This document shows, piece by piece, positions 15,243 to 23,163 of a DNA stretch of 38,036 nt. Every line of letters begins with the position of its first letter. Within the stretch, counting starts at the first letter, position 1. The stretch is from the NCBI RefSeq assembly GCF_009928445.1, contig NZ_JAABNO010000041.1, positions 1-38,036 of the forward strand, read 5' to 3'. Made by a program: the position numbers and the translations under genes. Below the pieces are notes generated by a model. That model worked only from the letters and a program-made list of their open reading frames with translations, did no database searches and was not told where the DNA came from. The stretch is from Clostridium sp. C8-1-8. Its GTDB lineage: Bacteria; Bacillota; Clostridia; Clostridiales; Clostridiaceae.

Positions 15243-15802
15243 TGAATTATGAGTATTATATAGATGATAAAGTTATAACTGAGAAAAGTAAGCAACTAAC
15301 CTCAGCTTTAAAAATAAGGTTTAGGAACGTTCTCTTTCTTATTAATATTCCTATGTTATACATTCTCATTGTATTTGTATATTCTTACTATAAGGCTACC
15401 CAAAAAGTGATACCTAGTAGATTAAATCTTTATATATTAATAACTGCTGTATTTATAGCAATTGCCTTTATCAAGGTATTAAAAGATGTACTTATGGATT
15501 CCAAGGTATTTTCTAAAAACACCTTAACTATATTAAAAAAAAATATAATGGATGAACATGGTAAAAACAGTTTAAGCCTCCTAGATAATGGATTGATGTT
15601 AAAGAAATATTACGGAGAAGTTATTTATGATTGGAACTTTATTTCAAATGTTTTGATAACCAATAAAGAAGTTAATATAGTCGGTAAAGATGGTACTAGT
15701 ATAACTAGAATATATAAAGATTGTATTTCATTTAATTTAGATGATTTTATTAAGGAATTATCTAAATATATACCAGCAGATCATATAAACAAAAAAAATT
15801 AG
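15242..15802 (+). CDS. YcxB-like membrane protein 2
   Basis: This 186-aa partner has the same layout as the gene before it. Two helices lie at about 30-48 (VLFLINIPMLYILIVFVYSY) and 62-80 (LYILITAVFIAIAFIKVL). A C-terminal YcxB-like part follows (SLSLLDNGLMLKKYYGEVIYD, then VLITNKEVNIVGKDG). Its ATG shares an A with the upstream TAA, with AGAGG as ribosome site. The two proteins may form a heteromeric membrane complex, an inference from coupling and shared architecture. The gene ends at the duplicated bidirectional terminator. Confidence 0.6.
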   Translation: MNYEYYIDDKVITEKSKQLTSALKIRFRNVLFLINIPMLYILIVFVYSYYKATQKVIPSRLNLYILITAVFIAIAFIKVLKDVLMDSKVFSKNTLTILKKNIMDEHGKNSLSLLDNGLMLKKYYGEVIYDWNFISNVLITNKEVNIVGKDGTSITRIYKDCISFNLDDFIKELSKYIPADHINKKN

Positions 15803-15816
15803 CCAAATAATAATAT

Positions 15817-15868
15817 AAAAAAATCATGCAAGCTAGGAGTCATCTCTTTGTCTATGCATGATTTTTTA
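15817..15868. terminator. Bidirectional terminator, second copy
   Basis: The same hairpin as at 13342-13393 (AAAAAATCATGCA with TGCATGATTTTTTA). It serves the YcxB-like pair on one side and clpP copy 2 on the other. Confidence 0.85.
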
Positions 15869-16740
15869 TTTATATCTACTTTTATGAAATTTTTAGAAAT
15901 CCTATTTTCTCTCTACTATTTCATCTATAAGCCCATAAGCCTTAGCCTCTTCAGCACTCATAAAATTATCTCTTTCCATGTCTGCAAGAAGCTTCTCAAC
16001 TGGTTGTCCTGTGTTTTCACTATATATTTCAGTAAGTCTCTTCTTTGTTCTCAAAATATTATCTGCATATATCTTCAAATCAGTTGCCTGCCCTCTTAAG
16101 CCTCCAGATATAGATGGCTGATGGATCATTATCTCACTGTTTGGTAGTGCAAATCTCTTTCCCTTGGTTCCTCCTGCAAGTAAGAAGGATCCCATACTTG
16201 CTGCCATACCAATACATATAGTAGATACATCGCATTTAATATACTTCATAGTATCATAAATAGCCATTCCTGCTGTAATAACTCCACCTGGACTATTTAT
16301 ATAAAAAGTAATATCCTTATCTGGATCTTCTGCTTCTAAAAATAACATTTGAGCTACAATTAGACTAGCAGTAGTATCATTAACTTGATCACTTAATACA
16401 ATTATTCTGTCCTTTAAAAGTCTGGAGTAAATATCATAAGATCTTTCTCCTCTGCTTGTTTGTTCTACTACCATAGGTACATAACTCATATCTTTCTCTC
16501 CTTTTCAATAAGTTTATGTTTAATTAATAACTTCTTTTAGCAATCTATACAGTAAACACTTACTATCTTAAAAACTTTTCTAATTTATAAGTAGTTATAC
16601 TACGCAGCTTTGCAGGTTAGGTTTACTGTAGATGCTGGAGTCTTTACAAACTCTGATACTTCTAGTTTTTTGTACATCAATACTCTCTGCTGCTTTTTCC
16701 TAAGTTCGCTAGGGGAAATATTAAACATCTTCCTAAAAGC
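15818..16740. repeat. Duplicated segment, copy 2
   Basis: The counterpart of 13344-14376. Here the araC gene continues intact past 16740, so this is the more complete version. Confidence 0.85.
15902..16489 (-). CDS. clpP: ClpP protease subunit, copy 2
   Basis: A 195-aa ClpP with the same triad as copy 1 (S98, H123, D174) and only two residue differences (S2, E190). The ATG follows AAAGGAG about ten bases away. The leader is short and lacks the hairpin segment present before copy 1, so the two copies may differ in expression. A TTTACTGTATAG motif lies 60 bases upstream. The complete araC-type gene immediately upstream on the same strand could be co-transcribed or regulate it. Confidence 0.95.
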   Translation of the reverse strand: MSYVPMVVEQTSRGERSYDIYSRLLKDRIIVLSDQVNDTTASLIVAQMLFLEAEDPDKDITFYINSPGGVITAGMAIYDTMKYIKCDVSTICIGMAASMGSFLLAGGTKGKRFALPNSEIMIHQPSISGGLRGQATDLKIYADNILRTKKRLTEIYSENTGQPVEKLLADMERDNFMSAEEAKAYGLIDEIVERK

Positions 16741-17010
16741 TCTAGAAAAAGCTTCTTGTGAGCTAAATTGATATTTTAATGCTATATTTACTATTTTTTC
16801 TTTTCCCATTAGTAGTTCTCTAGCAGCTTCAGTAAGCCTTCTTTTCCTTACATACTCCATAACTGGTTGCCCTGCTATGTTATGGAATAATCTATGATAA
16901 TAGTACTTAGAAATAAAAGCAGCTTTTGCTATATCCTCTAAACTAAGCTTCTCACTAAGGTTATTTTCAATATATTCAATTGACTGTTGAATCTTATCAA
17001 TATAATCCAT
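16600..17010 (-). CDS. AraC-family transcriptional regulator, DNA-binding domain only
   Basis: The 136-aa protein consists mainly of the two helix-turn-helix motifs of the AraC/XylS family: LEDIAKAAFISKYYYHRLF at about 24-42 and IVNIALKYQFSSQEAFSRAF at about 73-92, followed by the family signature FRKMFNISPSELRKK. There is no N-terminal sensor domain, as in MarA/SoxS-type regulators. The last 28 residues are a short tail rather than an effector domain, so the gene may derive from a longer GyrI-type activator. The ATG follows GGAGG. The 3' end alone is repeated at 14253-14376. Confidence 0.88.
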   Translation of the reverse strand: MDYIDKIQQSIEYIENNLSEKLSLEDIAKAAFISKYYYHRLFHNIAGQPVMEYVRKRRLTEAARELLMGKEKIVNIALKYQFSSQEAFSRAFRKMFNISPSELRKKQQRVLMYKKLEVSEFVKTPASTVNLTCKAA

Positions 17011-17436
17011 ACCTACCCTCCTATTATCAGTAAAGGCACCAAATCAATATGTTCCTGAAGCCTCTTCTAAGGAATCAAGCAATCTTCTTTATAACTATTA
17101 TATTAACTTGGCACACTCTCCAAAGACGCAAGTTCTTATAAAAATTAGATAAAGTTTTATCTTTACTCTAATTATAAAAACTAATTATGAAAAAATCCTG
17201 ACATTTATTGCTCACTTTATCACTTAATTATAATTTACCATATCTTCATTAAACTTCAATACCCAGGTACTTGAAAATAATTTTCAATATTTACATTGAA
17301 TTAAATAGCTTAATACATTAGTATACTATTATGTAATCAAACTAGACTCATAGTATTCAAAGAGAATTTTTATTAGATAAACCTAGCAATACTTTATGGC
17401 AGCTAGTTAGAGTTAATAGTAAAAAATAAAATTATG
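17011..17436. other. Gap between divergent araC and MORN genes
   Basis: It holds an imperfect hairpin near 17129-17171 (ATTAGATAAAG with CTTTACTCTAAT). A weak plus-strand promoter is TTGAAT (17296-17301), 17 bases, TAGTAT (17319-17324). No gene was found. Confidence 0.35.
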
Positions 17437-17437
17437 T

Positions 17438-17479
17438 CGCCTGCCAGATTTTCCTCATGCACCTTTGGAAAGGCAGACG
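17438..17479. promoter_or_regulatory. GC-rich hairpin in the MORN gene leader
   Basis: CGCCTGCC (17438-17445) and TTTTCC (17449-17454) pair with GGAAA (17467-17471) and GGCAGACG (17472-17479), one mismatch and a three-base bulge. It lies 30 bases before the start codon and is strikingly GC-rich for this DNA. There is no T tract on the plus strand, so it is not an ordinary terminator. Confidence 0.5.
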
Positions 17480-17509
17480 TTCAAACAAAGGAGAGGATGA
17501 TTTAATAAT

Positions 17510-17995
17510 ATGAGTAATTTTAATTTTAAAAATCTAAAAGGAGCTAAGCTTAAGGTCACTAAGTCAGAGCAAGCTGAAGAACAACATATTCATGGTGGAA
17601 GCTACGATGGAGAACTAAAGGATGGCAAGAAGAATGGCTTTGGCATTTTTACATACAGTAATGGTACAAGATACATAGGATACTGGAAAGATAACAAGTT
17701 CCATGGAGAAGGTACGCTATCTTACACCAATGGCGAATTATATCAGGGCAGCTGGACAGAAGATGAAATGAATGGGTATGGCATATATAGCTGGCCTGAC
17801 GGAGAAAGATATGTTGGTGAGTGGAAAGATGGTGCAAAGACTGGCAACGGTATATATATATGGGACAATGGAGATCAATTCATGGGCTTCTGGAAAGATG
17901 ACAATCGTGAAGGCGATGGAATAATGATCTATTCCGATGGAGAAAGAATCATTGGAACTTGGGAAAATGACGAGCTTGTAAAGAAACTGCTATAA
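17510..17995 (+). CDS. MORN-repeat protein
   Basis: After about 28 residues, the 161-aa protein is a run of five to six MORN repeats of about 23 residues with the pattern G-x-Y-x-G-x-W-K-D/N-x-x-x-x-G-x-G. Examples are TRYIGYWKDNKFHGEGT, ERYVGEWKDGAKTGNGI and DQFMGFWKDDNREGDG. MORN arrays form elongated beta sheets used for protein or lipid contacts. There is no signal peptide or catalytic domain. The ATG lies after GGAGAGG. It is transcribed alone and ends at a terminator. Its partner is unknown. Confidence 0.88.
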   Translation: MSNFNFKNLKGAKLKVTKSEQAEEQHIHGGSYDGELKDGKKNGFGIFTYSNGTRYIGYWKDNKFHGEGTLSYTNGELYQGSWTEDEMNGYGIYSWPDGERYVGEWKDGAKTGNGIYIWDNGDQFMGFWKDDNREGDGIMIYSDGERIIGTWENDELVKKLL

Positions 17996-18097
17996 ACTTA
18001 TTACTCTTAAGGAGAAGTATAAACTAAAACTCCTCATAAAAGCAAAATAATATTTATATTTATTTACTGCTTAATAATATATAAAAGAAATGTATGC

Positions 18098-18183
18098 GCA
18101 CTGCTTTTTATAAGAACTTGCAACTTCAAATTTCATTAGAAGATATTTGAACCGGCTAACTTATAAAAGCAGTGCATTTTTTG
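18098..18183 (+). terminator. Terminator after the MORN gene
   Basis: GCACTGCTTTTTATAAG (18098-18114) pairs with CTTATAAAAGCAGTGC (18160-18175) with one bulge and a 45-base loop, followed by ATTTTTT. Confidence 0.75.
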
Positions 18184-18352
18184 CTAGAAGCCTTGATTTT
18201 CCTATAAATTCTTAAGAAGTTTTAAAGTTTTAAATTTAAGTTGTTAAGAATTTATCTTTATTTCTTTTTTACTTCTTTATTTTTTGCTTTTCAATAACGC
18301 TTCCAACAAGCCTCATAAATAGTATAAACATTATATCTTTACCATTTTCTTC

Positions 18353-18411
18353 TTGACTTTCTTTATACCTAGGATTACTATGTATATATATTACACCTAG
18401 ATTTACTAGGT
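18353..18411 (+). promoter_or_regulatory. padR promoter with ACCTAG operators
   Basis: -35 TTGACT (18353-18358) and -10 TACTAT (18376-18381) are 17 bases apart. ACCTAGG (18367-18373) lies between them, and a perfect dyad ACCTAG-N5-CTAGGT (18395-18411) lies just downstream. PadR regulators commonly repress their own operon, so these are likely operators. Confidence 0.6.
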
Positions 18412-18428
18412 ATGCATAGGAGGTATTG

Positions 18429-18770
18429 ATGAAAGTAAGTAAAGAGCTTTTAAAAGGAAGCACCACAATAATCATCTTAAGTTTACTTAAAGATAAATCC
18501 ATGTACGGATATGAAATGATTAAAGAGATAGAAAAAAAATCAAACGGAATCTTTGCTTTTAAAGAAGGAACCCTCTACCCCATCCTTCATTCTCTTCAAA
18601 GCGATAACTATGTAGAGTCTTACTGGCAGGAAAGCTCCGAAGGAAGAAAAAGAAAATATTACAAGATTACAAAAGATGGCTTAACTCACCTAAAAAACAG
18701 AAAAGAAGAATGGGAAACTTACAAGAATGCTGTTGATAGCTGCTTATGGGAGGGGATAACATGGGCTTAG
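18429..18770 (+). CDS. PadR-family transcriptional regulator
   Basis: The 113-aa protein is a compact PadR winged helix. It has the family's MYGYEMIKEIEKKS recognition region, the EGTLYPILHSLQSDNYVES segment, the wing GRKRKYYKITKDG and a C-terminal dimerisation helix. I choose the ATG at 18429, five bases after AGGAGG; a TTG at 18426 would be too close. The last ten bases overlap the next gene, whose ribosome site GGGAGGGG lies inside padR. This gene order, PadR before a SEDS protein with an N-terminal HAAS-like region, suggests the regulator controls its membrane partner. Confidence 0.9.
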   Translation: MKVSKELLKGSTTIIILSLLKDKSMYGYEMIKEIEKKSNGIFAFKEGTLYPILHSLQSDNYVESYWQESSEGRKRKYYKITKDGLTHLKNRKEEWETYKNAVDSCLWEGITWA

Positions 18771-20083
18771 AAAATAAATCATTTAAAAAGTTTACTGATG
18801 AAGTTTGTTCTCAAGTTAAATGTACAGAGATGCATGAAGATATAAAAGAGGAGCTAAACTGTCACTTACAAGAACTAGAGGAGGAATACATAGCGCAAGG
18901 TTCAACTGATGAAGAAGCCGCTAAACTTGCAGTAGCCCATATGGGTGATAGCGAAAAGATTGGCTTTGATCTAAATAAAATATATCAAAAAACACCAGAA
19001 TATAAGACTCTTTTTATTTGTTCCATATTCATAGCCTTAGGACTATTAGTCCAATTCTCAATCTATAAAAATGCACCTAAGATTATATCCTATAATGATT
19101 ATATAAAAATGATTATATTGACAATATTAGGTGTAATACTGGGAGTAGTAGCTTACTTTTTAGATTATAGAAAGCTTGAAAGGTATTCCTGGCACATATT
19201 CTCAGCGGCTACTATACTTATTGGTCTTATCTTATTCTTTGGTAAGTATATCAACGGTAAACTAAATATTATTTTTCTTGGTACAGCTTTTGATTTAAGT
19301 ACAATAGCTTCTGTATTATTTATAATTTCGCTATGCGGATTAATCCCTAAGATATATAACTCAAAATATGGAATACTGAAGCTACTCTTAATGATATGTT
19401 TTTCAGGCTACTTTATTATATTGACAAGACAAGGAGTTTCCTTTATAGTTTACTGCGTTCTTCTTGGTGGTTTACTGGTGTATTCTGGTATTCCTAAAAA
19501 ACTGATTCTTATCATGCTTACCCTAGGAACTTTTTCTATATGTACTTTTATTTTTAGTGACAGTTATAGAATTCATAGACTTATGTATATATTTGTATTT
19601 CCTAGGAACGGAGATATAGACTATGTAGTTGGAAAAATTCAATTATTACTTTCAAATTCAAAGCTTATAGGTAACGGTATATCCAAAGAAGTTATATCTA
19701 CTACTCCATTAATAAATGTTGATTTTATCTTCACCTATATAATCTATAGCTTTGGTTGGATAGTTGGTATAACAATACTTATCATGATTACCTTGCTACT
19801 ATTTAACTTATTTAAGACCTCTAAAAATATAAAAAATAGCTATGGTAAGCTTTTATTTAAATCCATAACCTTAGCTTTAACAATTCAGTTCTTACTACCT
19901 ATAATGTCAAATTTAAATTTAATATCAAGTCTATATATATCCATGCCCTTCATTGGTTACAATGGTAGCTCCGTGATCATGAACATGGTACTAATCGGGC
20001 TTATATGCGGTATATATGGTAGAAAAAATTTAAGTAAATCCTTAACAGCTTCTTCATCAAGTATCGTTACTCAACCTGAATAA
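18761..20083 (+). CDS. FtsW/RodA/SpoVE-like (SEDS) membrane protein with HAAS-type N-terminus
   Basis: The protein is 440 aa from the ATG at 18761, five bases after GGGAGGGG; the upstream ATG at 18746 precedes that site and is rejected. Residues 1-70 are a soluble helical permease-prefix/HAAS-like region (HEDIKEELNCHLQELEEEY, then DEEAAKLAVAHMGDSEKIG). About ten membrane helices follow from residue 80 with SEDS character. SEDS proteins polymerise peptidoglycan glycan strands, but the usual conserved sites are weakly kept here, so activity is uncertain. It is co-transcribed with padR and ends at a strong terminator. Confidence 0.75.
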   Translation: MGLENKSFKKFTDEVCSQVKCTEMHEDIKEELNCHLQELEEEYIAQGSTDEEAAKLAVAHMGDSEKIGFDLNKIYQKTPEYKTLFICSIFIALGLLVQFSIYKNAPKIISYNDYIKMIILTILGVILGVVAYFLDYRKLERYSWHIFSAATILIGLILFFGKYINGKLNIIFLGTAFDLSTIASVLFIISLCGLIPKIYNSKYGILKLLLMICFSGYFIILTRQGVSFIVYCVLLGGLLVYSGIPKKLILIMLTLGTFSICTFIFSDSYRIHRLMYIFVFPRNGDIDYVVGKIQLLLSNSKLIGNGISKEVISTTPLINVDFIFTYIIYSFGWIVGITILIMITLLLFNLFKTSKNIKNSYGKLLFKSITLALTIQFLLPIMSNLNLISSLYISMPFIGYNGSSVIMNMVLIGLICGIYGRKNLSKSLTASSSSIVTQPE

Positions 20084-20086
20084 TAT

Positions 20087-20133
20087 AAAGGCACTAACCA
20101 GTAAGATTAATAATCTATTGCTTAGTGCCTTTT
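20087..20133 (+). terminator. Terminator of the padR-SEDS operon
   Basis: AAAGGCACTAA (20087-20097) pairs with TTAGTGCCTTT (20122-20132), followed by a short T run. Confidence 0.75.
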
Positions 20134-20342
20134 ACATTTGTTTTTACTGCAAACTTTTATATTTCTACTAAAGTATTTCTATAAATGTACCCCTTCATAT
20201 TAAAATTTCTATTTTTCTGTCTCTCTTCTCTGAATACATATTAACTTTAAAAATAGATTTAGGATTGAAGTATTACAGCTTTATTATCATTTGTCTTAAA
20301 CTCTTACTACATAGTTTTATCATATAAAGATATAATATTTAG

Positions 20343-20371
20343 ATGAAACACAACCCAATTTATTGTATAAT
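20343..20371 (+). promoter_or_regulatory. Likely promoter of the M50-like gene
   Basis: -10 TATAAT (20366-20371) lies 17 bases after ATGAAA (20343-20348). The rest of the 20134-20431 gap is AT-rich with no gene. Confidence 0.5.
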
Positions 20372-20431
20372 AGGAATAGTTTACTATAACATTTCTAATG
20401 TGTAATATATTTCTTACTTGGGGGCAGTAGC

Positions 20432-20884
20432 ATGAATTGGTTTATGATTTTACTAATAGGAATTTTTATTTTTATGCCTATAATTACGCTAATCCACGAG
20501 TTTGGTCATTTATTCTTCCTTAAACTATTCGACCATATCACTGATTACAGAATTACCTTGGGCTCTGGCAAAAGTATCCTAACCTTGGGAAATATAGAGA
20601 TTTGCCCTTTGTACTTTTTTTATGGACGTACAACACCTGATGATATTTCTGATAGCAGTAAGCTACATAATATCCTATTCCAGTTTGGAGGAATTCTCTT
20701 TAGCTTAATTAGCATTATCATATTATTTATATTGAATAAATTACATCTCATAAGCTATTACGTATATACTCCTTTTTTCGATTTTTCGGTATGGTGCACC
20801 TTTACCGCAATAGTTCCTATAAAGTATCCTGATGGAAATATTAGCGATGGTTTAAGAATACTTAGAACAATTAAAGATAATTAA
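20432..20884 (+). CDS. Small M50-like (site-2) membrane metalloprotease
   Basis: The 150-aa membrane protein has the zinc motif HEFGH at 22-26 inside the first helix, as in site-2 proteases. A likely third ligand is D139 in PDGNISDG near the C-terminus. Other helices are at about 84-101 and 110-130. The family cleaves substrates within the membrane. At 150 aa it is minimal and has no PDZ domain. The ATG follows GGGGG. It is the first of three closely spaced plus-strand genes (M50, Nudix, methyltransferase), which may form an operon. The substrate is unknown. Confidence 0.7.
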   Translation: MNWFMILLIGIFIFMPIITLIHEFGHLFFLKLFDHITDYRITLGSGKSILTLGNIEICPLYFFYGRTTPDDISDSSKLHNILFQFGGILFSLISIIILFILNKLHLISYYVYTPFFDFSVWCTFTAIVPIKYPDGNISDGLRILRTIKDN

Positions 20885-20913
20885 TTAAAAATAGCACAAT
20901 TGGAGGGCAAAAT

Positions 20914-21297
20914 ATGATTTCACAAGCATTAATAATTGATAATAATAAAGTTCTTATGGTAAAGCAATATGTCAAAAGAGGCGATATAGTATGGAACTTT
21001 CCTGGAGGAGGCATAGAGAAAAATGAGCTTCCAGAAGAAGCCTGTGTAAGAGAAGTAAAAGAAGAAACCGGGTTTGATGTAGAAATATCCTCATTATTAT
21101 ATGAGGATGGCTATAAATATACTTACTTAGCTAAAATAATCGGTGGCAAACTAACTTTGGACAAGTCAAATCCTGATAATGAAGATTTAATCGATAACGG
21201 TTGGTTTTCCCTAGAAGCTGATATATGGGATAGCTATACTAGTCCAATATTTGAGATGTATAATAATAGTCTTAATAGAGAATACATTGCTGAATAG
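20914..21297 (+). CDS. Nudix hydrolase
   Basis: The 127-aa protein has a perfect Nudix box: G32, E38, then REVKEETGF at 46-54, fitting GX5EX7REUXEEXGU. The preceding VWNFPGGGIEKNE is typical. Nudix enzymes hydrolyse nucleoside diphosphates linked to another group, but substrate cannot be told. The ATG follows GGAGGG. It lies 29 bases after the M50-like gene and 33 before the methyltransferase. Confidence 0.9.
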   Translation: MISQALIIDNNKVLMVKQYVKRGDIVWNFPGGGIEKNELPEEACVREVKEETGFDVEISSLLYEDGYKYTYLAKIIGGKLTLDKSNPDNEDLIDNGWFSLEADIWDSYTSPIFEMYNNSLNREYIAE

Positions 21298-21330
21298 GTT
21301 ATTGCATATTTATTAGAAGGAGGATTCTTA

Positions 21331-22098
21331 ATGAACAATAATAATGTAGACACTCAATATAATTCCATGTCATATTTCTATGATGTTTTGTATTCAGGTT
21401 ACAATATGAAGGACTGGGAAGATGACTTTATAAATGAATTTAAAGATTTATTAGACATTCTTGATGAAAATGCAAAAGTGTTAGACAGTTCCTGTGGAAA
21501 CGGAGTTCAAGCGACAGCTTTAAAAAGATATGGCATTGACGTTGTTGGTACAGATATTAGTGAAGAAATGATAAATCTAACTCAGAAATATGCAGAAAGC
21601 AATAATTTATCTTTTCCTACCAAACGTTTGAGTTGGGCTGATCTACCTAACAATTTTGGTGAAGATTTTGACCTTGTTTTTTGCTATGGAAATTCAATCT
21701 GTCATAGTATTGATAAAGAAGATATGTTAAACAATATAAAATCCTTATATAAAGTAACTAAACATGGTGGTAAGATTATCATGGACACAAGAAACTGGGA
21801 CAAAGTGCTAAGAGATAATATAAGATTTAATGGCAGCGGTGTACAAAAGCACCTTGATAAAATTTATGCATATACTTATATCTGGAACTTAAAGGACTTT
21901 GAAGAAAGAAGTAATGTTGAAATTGTATTCATCGATATTACCAATGAGAAGTCCACAAAATGTATTCCTTTTAGACTGGATTTCACTCCATTTAAACATG
22001 ATGAATTTATAAGTAGATTGAAAGCTTGTGGATTAAAAGTTTTAAAAGATACTTTCCAGTTGGACAATGATAATTATTCAATAATATTGCAAAAATAA
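21331..22098 (+). CDS. Class I SAM-dependent methyltransferase
   Basis: The 255-aa protein has motif I VLDSSCGNGVQATAL (50-64), the acidic ribose-binding D75 in VVGTDISEEM, motif II DLVFCYGNSICH, and motif III HGGKIIMDTRNW. This is a Methyltransf-type Rossmann fold with a C-terminal beta extension. D52-S-S-C-G-N-G is a slight variant of the usual D-x-G-x-G. It resembles small-molecule (glycine or sarcosine type) methyltransferases, but the substrate is not predictable. The ATG follows AGAAGGAGG. Confidence 0.88.
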   Translation: MNNNNVDTQYNSMSYFYDVLYSGYNMKDWEDDFINEFKDLLDILDENAKVLDSSCGNGVQATALKRYGIDVVGTDISEEMINLTQKYAESNNLSFPTKRLSWADLPNNFGEDFDLVFCYGNSICHSIDKEDMLNNIKSLYKVTKHGGKIIMDTRNWDKVLRDNIRFNGSGVQKHLDKIYAYTYIWNLKDFEERSNVEIVFIDITNEKSTKCIPFRLDFTPFKHDEFISRLKACGLKVLKDTFQLDNDNYSIILQK

Positions 22099-22253
22099 GC
22101 TACATCCCAAGCTAATACTTCCATGCAGAAAATTAACAAATTAGTATTCCATACTATAACTTTTTCTTTACACTTAGATACCGTGATTTATAAATCTAAT
22201 TTTTACGGCTAAATTAAGGACATAAATTCAATAACACTTATAAAAATATTAGA

Positions 22254-22303
22254 CTATGTTTAATAATATTGTTTAAATTAAGGGCTTATAAAGGAGATGC
22301 TAT
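22254..22303 (+). repeat. Leader repeat, copy B (with intact gene)
   Basis: CTATGTTTAATAATATTG, AAATTAAG and the AAGGAGATGCTAT ribosome site precede the intact MSEQL-family gene. It matches the left window edge, 32985-33034 and, in part, 9806-9833. Confidence 0.6.
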
Positions 22304-22975
22304 ATGAGCGAGCAATTACAATCAAATGATTTATCAACTAGTAGCAGAAAAATCTATACCGGATTATGGTCTTTATCTTCTGAAGAACTAAGATCACCTT
22401 TCATCGAGCTATTTTGTGGAGATAAAGCTTCTGCAGAAGAATTCCATAAACTATACTTTCAATGGTACAACCTAATTCATGAATTTACTCACATTTTGAG
22501 AGATCATTATAAAATAAGTCTTGATTGGTCTACTAAGGGTGCCAGCGAAGAACAGTCAGCAAATGACTTTGCAATGGCTTACTGGAAGCACTTAGGTGCT
22601 AACAATAATCTAAAAAAACTAATGTGTAACATTGAACGCATTTTAGATAATATAACCTCTCCTGTTCCCAGTGGAATAGAATTTATAGATTACTGTAATG
22701 AACATTTTTCTGAACTTCAAAGCGTTGAAGCTTACGCTTTCCTTCAATTCACCTCCGTGAAAAATTCCTTTTACTCAAGTAGAAGCTTTGATGAAGTACT
22801 TAAGGATTTTGGTTTTAACAACTTACCTAAGTTAGAATCGCTGAACCTTAATCTTGAAGATAATCCTCAATCTATTGTAGATAATTGTAGATATTTATTA
22901 AGTAAACTAAATATAGAAACTCCAGAAGTAGAAGTAATTATATGTGATAACTTATTCATTCAAAGAGCTGAATAG
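22304..22975 (+). CDS. Zincin-like HEXXH protein, MSEQL family
   Basis: The 223-aa cytoplasmic protein has a metallopeptidase motif HEFTH at 59-63. It is followed by EEQSANDFAMAYW (82-94), which matches the E-x-x-A-N-x-F-A element providing the third zinc ligand in ImmA/IrrE-type zincins. There is no helix-turn-helix, signal peptide or membrane segment. The C-terminal 120 residues are helical and unrecognised. The ATG follows AAGGAG. The same gene start recurs at the left window edge and, decayed, near 32985. Proteolytic activity is an inference from the motif. Confidence 0.6.
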   Translation: MSEQLQSNDLSTSSRKIYTGLWSLSSEELRSPFIELFCGDKASAEEFHKLYFQWYNLIHEFTHILRDHYKISLDWSTKGASEEQSANDFAMAYWKHLGANNNLKKLMCNIERILDNITSPVPSGIEFIDYCNEHFSELQSVEAYAFLQFTSVKNSFYSSRSFDEVLKDFGFNNLPKLESLNLNLEDNPQSIVDNCRYLLSKLNIETPEVEVIICDNLFIQRAE

Positions 22976-23101
22976 TTTATAGATTCTACTTTGATAATCA
23001 GAAGACATGTGAAAGTATCTTTCTTATAGGATTATTATTTCTTTACCTAAAAAGCAAATTATTAAAATTTTCTTCATTCTATACCCATATTAATAAAATT
23101 A

Positions 23102-23130
23102 TGGAATATAATTCATTAAAATGTTATAAT
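23102..23130 (+). promoter_or_regulatory. Possible promoter of the HD-domain gene
   Basis: -10 TATAAT (23125-23130) is 17 bases from a weak -35 TGGAAT (23102-23107). Confidence 0.4.
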
Positions 23131-23163
23131 AGGTAATTATACTGATTTGGGGTGATAATTATT

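Noticed and set aside
15848..16099. An 83-aa plus-strand frame, with a similar one at 13408-13623
   Set aside because: Both lie wholly opposite clpP and are near-identical only because clpP is duplicated. They have no ribosome site.
18269..18502. A minus-strand frame of 77 aa opposite the padR promoter
   Set aside because: It overlaps the padR start, promoter and operators, lacks a ribosome site and resembles no protein.
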